Positions 7,277 through 11,689 of a DNA stretch of 11,689 nucleotides are shown here, piece after piece (position 1 is the stretch's first letter; each line of letters opens with the position of its first letter). Source of the stretch: Myxococcales bacterium (lineage in GTDB: Bacteria; Myxococcota; Myxococcia; Myxococcales; Myxococcaceae); contig PMBV01000468.1 in the NCBI GenBank assembly GCA_003153055.1, forward strand, positions 1 to 11,689, in the 5' to 3' direction. Under the pieces are notes generated by a model, which was given only the letters and a program-made list of their open reading frames with translations, was not told the origin of the DNA and did not search any database. Position numbers and translations under genes: made by a program.

Positions 7277-8389
7277 TCAGGCCTTGAGCTGCAGCTTCTC
7301 CAGCGCCCCGTCACCCAGCACGAGGTGCACCTGGCCGACCTTGGCGGCGAGCTCCTTGTACGCCTCGAGCTCCTTGAGGCGCACCAGCAGCGGGTTCTCG
7401 TCGAGCACCTTCGCCGTCTGCGCCAGGCTTCGGGTCGCCGCCGTCTCCTCACGGCGGAGGATGACATTGGCCTCGGCCTCCTTCTGGGCCTCGATGACCT
7501 TGTTGAGGAGCACCTTCATCTCGCCGGGGAGCACGACGTCCTTCACCCCCAGCTCGACCAGCTCGAGCCCCAGGCCCTCGGCGCGCGCGCGCACCGACGG
7601 CGCCATCACCTGCGCCAGCTCCTCACGAGCCGAGATGAGCTCGTCGAGCGTCCGGGTGGTAACGACGTCCCGGGACGACAGCTGCACCGCGAGGTACACC
7701 ACGTCGTCCGGAGCGCGGGCCACGGTCGCCAGCCGCCGGGCGTCCTTCACCCGGATGGTGGCGCTCAGGTTGAGCCGCAACGTGACGCGGTCCTTGGTCA
7801 TCACCTCCTGGCCCGTCACGGCGAGGACCCGCTCGCGGAGATCGATCACCGCCAGGTTGACGGTGCGCTGGGTGCTCCACGCAGCGTGACGGCCGGCCGG
7901 CAGCACGGCATCGAGCTGCCCGTCGACGTACCGGATCGCCACGTGGCCCTCCGGCGCCGTCACCTCCACGTAGTCCTTGCCCTTGGCAAGCTCGGCCGCG
8001 CTGGCCTGCAGCGGCTTCGTCTCGACGCCCGAGGTGTCGAAGGTCTCGACCCTCACCAGCGGCGTCACCTCGCCGGTCGAGCGACTCACCTGCCGGTCCA
8101 CGGTCCACACCTGGTGCACGCCCGCCCCCAGCCAGAGGGCCGGCTTGCCGCGCCGGTACACGAGGCCGCGCTCGTGCTCCTTGAGGTTCACCACCTGGAG
8201 GTCCTCCGCCGGCACCAGCGCGAGGCGGTGCTCGTCGAGCTCCACGGTGAGGTTGACGGTCGACACCCGCTCTACCCGCACCCGCTGGAAGAGGGGCCAC
8301 ACGCGGTGGACGCCGGGCGCCAGGTACTTCACCGGACGGCCGTCCTCGATGAGGAACGCGCGCTCGTTCTGGTTGATCTCGATCTTCAT
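7277..8389 (-). CDS. Slipin/stomatin-like SPFH (band 7) protein with triplicated N-terminal motif
   Basis: 370 residues from an ATG at 8387-8389 with GGGAG 10 nt upstream; a longer in-frame reading upstream is a Ser/Pro/Arg-rich artefact. The SPFH core runs from about 140 to 290: INITIAL strand YVEVTAPEGHVAIRYVDG, then VIDLRERVLAVTGQEVMTKD at 181-200, the repeated 'RVTLRLNLSATIRV' strand at 201-214 and ELVELGVKDVVLPGEMK at 276-292. The coiled-coil tail (293-350) has the usual EAQKEAEANVILRREETAA. Three copies of one roughly 30-residue motif ending in PG-x-H-x-x-W occur at 2-31, 64-95 and 140-171. There is no N-terminal transmembrane helix, unlike eukaryotic stomatin. SPFH proteins oligomerise at membranes and scaffold microdomains or proteases; here the partner is unknown, and no NfeD-type protease gene is adjacent. 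Likely transcribed alone. Confidence 0.88.
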   Translation of the reverse strand: MKIEINQNERAFLIEDGRPVKYLAPGVHRVWPLFQRVRVERVSTVNLTVELDEHRLALVPAEDLQVVNLKEHERGLVYRRGKPALWLGAGVHQVWTVDRQVSRSTGEVTPLVRVETFDTSGVETKPLQASAAELAKGKDYVEVTAPEGHVAIRYVDGQLDAVLPAGRHAAWSTQRTVNLAVIDLRERVLAVTGQEVMTKDRVTLRLNLSATIRVKDARRLATVARAPDDVVYLAVQLSSRDVVTTRTLDELISAREELAQVMAPSVRARAEGLGLELVELGVKDVVLPGEMKVLLNKVIEAQKEAEANVILRREETAATRSLAQTAKVLDENPLLVRLKELEAYKELAAKVGQVHLVLGDGALEKLQLKA

Positions 8390-8697
8390 TGGTCTTGCGC
8401 TCCCTTCTTGCTGCGGTACTGCGACTTCTGACGTCCGACTGCGACTCCGACTGGAGAAAAAGTGAGGGCCATCGCGCTCACGGGCCGGCGCACGTTGCCA
8501 GCCGACCGACTTCGTCGACCGGCGCCGGAGGCATGCGGACCGACTGCGCCCGATACCGCGCCAGGGGGGCGTCACCTCGGGCGATGCGCCGCTCGGGCTT
8601 GGAGAGCCAAGCTGGAGCGGCGATGGCGACGCGGTGAGGCTCCCCTGCGCACGGCGCCTCCGGCCATGCTCCAACCAGCTCGCGCGACAGCCCCCGG
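8390..8697. other. Intergenic region without a convincing gene (slipin leader side)
   Basis: About 300 bp between the slipin start and the tRNA-like element. No reading frame here shows a family motif or good ribosome site. Visible items are the slipin leader (GGGAG at 8404-8400, minus strand), an 8-bp direct repeat ACTGCGAC (8428-8435 and 8448-8455) just upstream of it, and a small hairpin CGAC-TTC-GTCG (8507-8517) flanked by CCG/CGG. The slipin promoter should lie here, but no clear -10/-35 pair can be picked. Confidence 0.5.
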
Positions 8698-8779
8698 TGG
8701 GCGAGAAGGAGTTGAACCTTCGACGCGAGACCCGAGAGTCTCGAGAGTCTCGTGCTCTACCGAACTGAGCTATCGCTCC
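8698..8779 (-). tRNA. tRNA-like element with expanded anticodon arm; probable pseudo-tRNA, isotype unassigned
   Basis: Read on the minus strand from 8779: acceptor GGAGCGA, UA, D stem GCUC/GAGC around loop AGUUCGGUA (all textbook), then a 31-nt anticodon/variable section instead of about 22, then a perfect T arm GAAGG-UUCAACU-CCUUC, then UCGCCC, A and CC. The excess is a 9-bp tandem duplication (AGAGTCTCG at 8735-8743 and 8744-8752, plus strand). Removing one unit leaves 73 nt with a 5-bp CGAGA/UCUCG stem and an 8-nt loop that would present CUC after a U. As it stands the arm folds as CGAGACUC/GGGUCUCG with an 11-nt loop. The 3' acceptor strand is one base short of pairing with GGAGCGA (A3 unpaired), and CCG stands where CCA would be. 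D and T arms argue for tRNA ancestry; the anticodon loop and acceptor argue that it is decayed or not used in translation. Confidence 0.6.
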
Positions 8780-8939
8780 GGCGTTTCAGGCCGGGTTCCC
8801 CGCTTTCGAGCGAGGAAGGAGTGTCGTTTCGGCCGCGCCGTTCGAACCGCCCGCGTTGACGTGGAGCGGGGAACGGTTTCCCGTCCCGAACCACGAACCG
8901 GCGCGGCGTTGTGACCGATGACGAGGCTCGTGACGCGGG

Positions 8940-8965
8940 GGCCAATTGTTTCCTGAATATTGGCC
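8940..8965. promoter_or_regulatory. Candidate operator/promoter dyad upstream of the M1-like peptidase
   Basis: GGCCAAT (8940-8946) and ATTGGCC (8959-8965) form a perfect 7-bp inverted repeat around a 12-nt AT-rich centre. It ends 28 bp before the peptidase ATG and is the only AT-rich island in the 214-bp gap above that gene. A TTGTTT box (8946-8951) could serve as a weak -35, but the matching -10 region (near 8970) is poor. An operator or promoter role is inferred from position and symmetry. Confidence 0.35.
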
Positions 8966-8993
8966 GGGGTAGAGCCGGGGTAAGGTCGAGTTC

Positions 8994-10715
8994 ATGCACC
9001 GAGTGCTCGTCGTGACGTCGCTGGTCTTGCTGCTCGCGGTGCCAGCCCACGCCGCCGCGCCCGTCGAGGTGCAGATCGCCCTCGAGAGCCTGAGGACCGG
9101 CGAGCGCGCCCGGCTCGAGAAGGCACTCGGGCCCGCCGAGACCCTGCCGCTGTACCGAGTCGAGCTCGACGTCGCGCCCGCGAGCCGCGTGGTGACAGGC
9201 AACGTCTTCCTCACCATCACGCCGAAGAGGCCTCTCGCCGAGCTTCACCTGCGGCTCACGCCGAACGCGGCGCACGCCGGCGCGGTGACGGTGACGAGCC
9301 TCGAGGTCGAAGGGGAGAAGCAGCCCTGGCGCCTGGTCGATCCCTCGCTCCTCCGCGTGCGCTTCTCGAGCCCCCTCGAGGCGGGCAAACCCACCACCCT
9401 GTCCTTGAAGCTGACGGCCCGAGTCCCGGCCCTGAGCGAGAGCGACTCCATCGGCTCGATGGCGAGCCGCGGTGGCGACTACGGCGCCTTCAGCGCGGGC
9501 GGCGACCTGGTGAGCCTCCCCGGCATCGTGCCCATGGTGGCCCCGGTGAAGGACAACGGAGAGCTCGCGGAAGGCCCCTCGGGGATCGGCGATCTCGGCC
9601 TGTTCGATCCATCGAACTTCGTCGTCGCGGTGACGGTGCCCAGCGGCTGGAGGGCCTTGGCGCCGGGCCTCCTGTCCGGGGAGATCCCCGAAAAGAGCGG
9701 CCGCCAGCGCTTCACCTACACGCTCGCCGGCGCCCGAGAGCTCCCGGTGCTCGTAACCCGCGGTTACGTGTCCGAGACCTCGAAGGTGCAAGACATCACC
9801 GTCGAGTCGTGGCACTCGAGCAGGAACGCCACCAGTGGCAAGCGGGTGCTGGAGTTCGCCGCGCAGGGGCTCCAGGCGCTCGACGCTCGACTCGGGCCCT
9901 ACCCCTACAAGACGCTCCGGGTAGTGGAGGCCCGCTTCCAGGGCGGCGCCGGGGGCATGGAGTTTCCCGGCCTCGTCACCGTGTCACGCACGCTCTACGA
10001 GGGCACCGTCAACCCGCTCGCGGCGCTCGGCCTCGGGGTCCTCGGCGACGACGAGGCGCTGGGGCACCTCATGGGTGACATGGGGCCGATGCTGAAGCGC
10101 CTGTTCGACACCACCCTCGAGTTCACCGTCGCGCACGAGCTCGCCCACCAGTACTTCGCCATGCTGGTGGGAAACGACCCCATCCTCGAGCCGGTGGTAG
10201 ACGAGGCCCTCACCCAGCACGTCGCGCTCCTCATGTTGGAGTGGCACCACGGGAAGCCCGCCGCCGACGAGCTCCGCGCCGCGCAGCTCAAGGCCGCCTA
10301 CCAGCTGCACCGGATGATGGGCGGGAAGGACGCGGCGGCCAACCGGCCGACCTGGGCCTTCGATTCCAACGTCGAGTACGCCGCGCTGGTGTATGGAAAG
10401 GCGCCGCTCCTCTTCGACGCGTGGCGAGATCGCCTCGGCACTGAAGCCTGGCTCGCCGTGCTGCGCACCTACGTCGAAGAGAACCGGTACCGATGGGTGA
10501 CGGCGACGACGCTGCGCGAAGTGGCCCAGCGCCGGCAACCCAAGGACGGTCCAGCGCTGGCGGCCCTGCAGCGCCACTGGTGGGACGAGGCCCACGGAGA
10601 CGAAGACATCGGCGTCTTCTCTGGAGAGCTGTCGGGCGCTGCGGGGACAGGCCTCGATCCGAAGCTCCTCCAGGAATACGAGGAGGCGATGAAGCAGCTG
10701 TTGGGCGGCGAGTGA
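8994..10715 (+). CDS. Exported M1-like zinc metallopeptidase
   Basis: 573 residues. A Sec signal peptide (VLVVTSLVLLLAVPAHA, cleavage likely after Ala20) carries no lipobox, so the product is periplasmic or secreted. The zinc site is complete: HELAH at 381-385 and, after exactly 18 residues, Glu404 within VDEALTQH, i.e. HEXXH-X18-E of the gluzincin/M1 family. The substrate-binding exopeptidase-type motif is present as GGMEFPG (320-326; GAMEN in classical members), and Tyr467 in LVYGKAPLL matches the catalytic tyrosine position. Residues about 50-260 form the N-terminal beta domain that precedes the catalytic domain in this family. At 573 residues it lacks the long C-terminal helical domain of PepN-type enzymes (about 850+). 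An aminopeptidase role on exported peptides is likely; specificity is unknown. ATG at 8994 has TAAGG 8 nt upstream. It stands alone: the next gene is on the opposite strand. Confidence 0.9.
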   Translation: MHRVLVVTSLVLLLAVPAHAAAPVEVQIALESLRTGERARLEKALGPAETLPLYRVELDVAPASRVVTGNVFLTITPKRPLAELHLRLTPNAAHAGAVTVTSLEVEGEKQPWRLVDPSLLRVRFSSPLEAGKPTTLSLKLTARVPALSESDSIGSMASRGGDYGAFSAGGDLVSLPGIVPMVAPVKDNGELAEGPSGIGDLGLFDPSNFVVAVTVPSGWRALAPGLLSGEIPEKSGRQRFTYTLAGARELPVLVTRGYVSETSKVQDITVESWHSSRNATSGKRVLEFAAQGLQALDARLGPYPYKTLRVVEARFQGGAGGMEFPGLVTVSRTLYEGTVNPLAALGLGVLGDDEALGHLMGDMGPMLKRLFDTTLEFTVAHELAHQYFAMLVGNDPILEPVVDEALTQHVALLMLEWHHGKPAADELRAAQLKAAYQLHRMMGGKDAAANRPTWAFDSNVEYAALVYGKAPLLFDAWRDRLGTEAWLAVLRTYVEENRYRWVTATTLREVAQRRQPKDGPALAALQRHWWDEAHGDEDIGVFSGELSGAAGTGLDPKLLQEYEEAMKQLLGGE

Positions 10716-10826
10716 CTGGCGTCAACGACCCTAAGAACTGGGCGGCATCCTTCGGCTCGCTTTCCAGGGCATGGGGGGCGTGCCTGCGTGGGCAGTACAC
10801 CACGATGGGTTGACCCGCCGTCTCGG

Positions 10827-11689
10827 TCAATACGACCACGAGGCGTGTGCCGATGGTGTCAGCAGCGGGTGCACGGTTTGCCCGGCTCCCAGCGCCATCC
10901 AGGCTCCCGACACCTCGACCTCGAGCCCGAGGCTCAGCGGTGGAAGCACCCGCCACTCGAGTCCAACGCGCAGGCCCAGGGTCGGCGCACCCGACGCCTG
11001 ATCCGCTGAGTAGCCGTCCAGGCGAAGCTGGCGCCAGAGCTGGAGCCAGCCGATCCCGATGCCGTAGCGCACCCGGAGGGCCTCGGTCAGCGGACGCTCC
11101 TGGCCAAGTTGGAGCGAGGCGGCCAGCGCCTCCATCGTGAAAGGCACCCGCGTCTCGATGCCCGGCGCCTCGCCGCGCCCCGCCCCGCTCTGCAGGCCAA
11201 GCCGGACCCACCAGAGGTGGCGGACACCGAAGCGCAGTGAATAGGACAGACCACCCCCGCCCAGGACCGGGATGAACGCGGCGCGGGTCCGCTGCGCCAG
11301 CGCCACCAGGCTCGAGCCTTCGAGCGAGAAGGCCTGCTCGATCGGCTGCGGGAGGAGATCCGACAGCGCGATGGGGCTGGCTCCCTCAACCCGCAGCGAC
11401 CCGGCGTAGACCTGGTGGCCGGTCGCAGCGTCGAGCAGTCGAAGCGCATGCTCGCCGGGCTCCACCGCGATGCCTCCGGGGAGCACGCCCTTCTGGCACC
11501 CGTCGAGCTCGACGGCGAGGCCGTCCGCCGAGCGGTCGTAGCTGTTGAGCACCGGCAGCCCTGTGCGGACCCGCTCGCCGGCGAGGATGACCGGGTCGGT
11601 TCCCAAGATGTCGGCCTCGGTCGTCGGCCGCTGCGCGCCCTGGGTGAACACGTAGGTGCGGTCGCGCGCCCAGTCGTGCGCCTCGCAGG
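10827..11689 (-). CDS. Outer-membrane beta-barrel protein with PEGA-like segment (partial, N-terminus outside window)
   Basis: Open from the right edge to a TGA at 10829-10827; 286 residues are visible. A GTG at 11651-11649 could start a 274-residue protein, but the frame stays open upstream to the edge with ordinary coding sequence (CEAHDWARDRTY), so the gene is probably cut. The segment GLAVELDGCQKGVLPGGIAVEPGEHALRLLD has the pattern of a PEGA-like small beta domain (a short strand, 'DG..kG.lP', then 'v.pGeH.l.l'). The last 150 or so residues alternate hydrophobic and polar residues with Gly and aromatics (GGGLSYSLRFGVRHLWWVRLGL; LRVRYGIGIGWLQLW; PTLGLRVGLEWRV) and end in ...SWSY, an aromatic C-terminus typical of BAM-inserted barrels. 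Function unknown; a surface sensor or structural role is only a guess. It converges with the peptidase gene (gap 111 bp, no clear terminator). Confidence 0.65.
   Translation of the reverse strand, partial: CEAHDWARDRTYVFTQGAQRPTTEADILGTDPVILAGERVRTGLPVLNSYDRSADGLAVELDGCQKGVLPGGIAVEPGEHALRLLDAATGHQVYAGSLRVEGASPIALSDLLPQPIEQAFSLEGSSLVALAQRTRAAFIPVLGGGGLSYSLRFGVRHLWWVRLGLQSGAGRGEAPGIETRVPFTMEALAASLQLGQERPLTEALRVRYGIGIGWLQLWRQLRLDGYSADQASGAPTLGLRVGLEWRVLPPLSLGLEVEVSGAWMALGAGQTVHPLLTPSAHASWSY

Noticed and set aside
2266..7467. A 1733-codon open frame on the minus strand across the TetR, TPR and SWIM genes
   Set aside because: Its codons are in exact register with the TetR and TPR genes, so antisense stops would need TTA, CTA or TCA codons, which are essentially absent in those GC-rich genes. 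Its composition (long Arg/Gly/Pro/Leu runs) has no family motif, while the plus-strand genes have clear domains and ribosome sites.
8462..8914. A 150-codon plus-strand frame covering the tRNA-like element
   Set aside because: It contains the typical false peptide produced by translating a tRNA in antisense (REGVEPSTRDP ... CSTELSYRS), has no ribosome site and matches no family.
7277..10715. Slipin and M1-like peptidase as an SPFH-protease pair
   Set aside because: SPFH proteins pair with membrane proteases of NfeD or HtpX/FtsH type, whereas this peptidase is exported, divergent and 604 bp away; the slipin has no export signal, so they should be in different compartments.
10810..10830. Inverted repeat TTGACC-N9-GGTCAA over the stop codon of the right-edge gene
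   Set aside because: Only 6 bp, without a T run on the downstream side; too weak to call a terminator.
10288..11211. A 307-codon minus-strand frame overlapping the peptidase end and the barrel gene
   Set aside because: It overlaps two well-supported genes in other frames and has an Arg/Ala/Pro/Gly-rich composition typical of shadow frames in GC-rich DNA.

Overview
The window is uniformly GC-rich, coding-dense and dominated by codons ending in G or C. Its mix of a divergent TetR/SDR pair, a very large TPR protein, a small SWIM zinc-finger protein, a cytosolic slipin, a lipoprotein beta-propeller and an outer-membrane barrel protein suggests a delta-type Gram-negative such as a myxobacterium (Myxococcota). 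That placement is an inference from composition and gene types; no taxonomic marker gene is present.

Layout, left to right. (1) 1-926, minus, cut by the left edge: a lipoprotein with one Ig-like domain followed by a YncE-type beta-propeller; the protein continues outside the window. (2) 1117-2166, minus: an extended SDR (dihydroflavonol-reductase/epimerase type), divergent from (3) 2284-2976, plus: a TetR/AcrR repressor, a classic regulator-target arrangement with an AT-rich imperfect dyad in the 117-bp gap. (4) 3079-6741, plus: a 1220-residue membrane-anchored helical-repeat (TPR-like) protein, followed after 31 bp by (5) 6773-7231, a 152-residue SWIM zinc-finger protein that starts at TTG; the two look like one transcription unit. 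(6) 7277-8389, minus: a soluble SPFH/slipin protein with three copies of its N-terminal motif, convergent with the SWIM gene across a 45-bp gap that holds a stem-loop. (7) 8390-8993: a 604-bp region without a protein gene, holding a tRNA-like element on the minus strand (8698-8779) with a 9-bp tandem duplication inside the anticodon arm, and a 7-bp dyad just upstream of (8) 8994-10715, plus: an exported M1-like metallopeptidase with a complete HEXXH-X18-E zinc site. (9) 10827-11689, minus, cut by the right edge: a protein with a PEGA-like segment and a C-terminal beta-barrel ending in an aromatic residue.

No mobile element, CRISPR array or phage gene is visible. Most of the window looks like ordinary chromosome. 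The points most worth a second look are the expanded-loop tRNA-like element, the uncharacterised TPR-SWIM pair and the membrane topology of the large TPR protein. I did not find a clear new defence or biosynthetic system.
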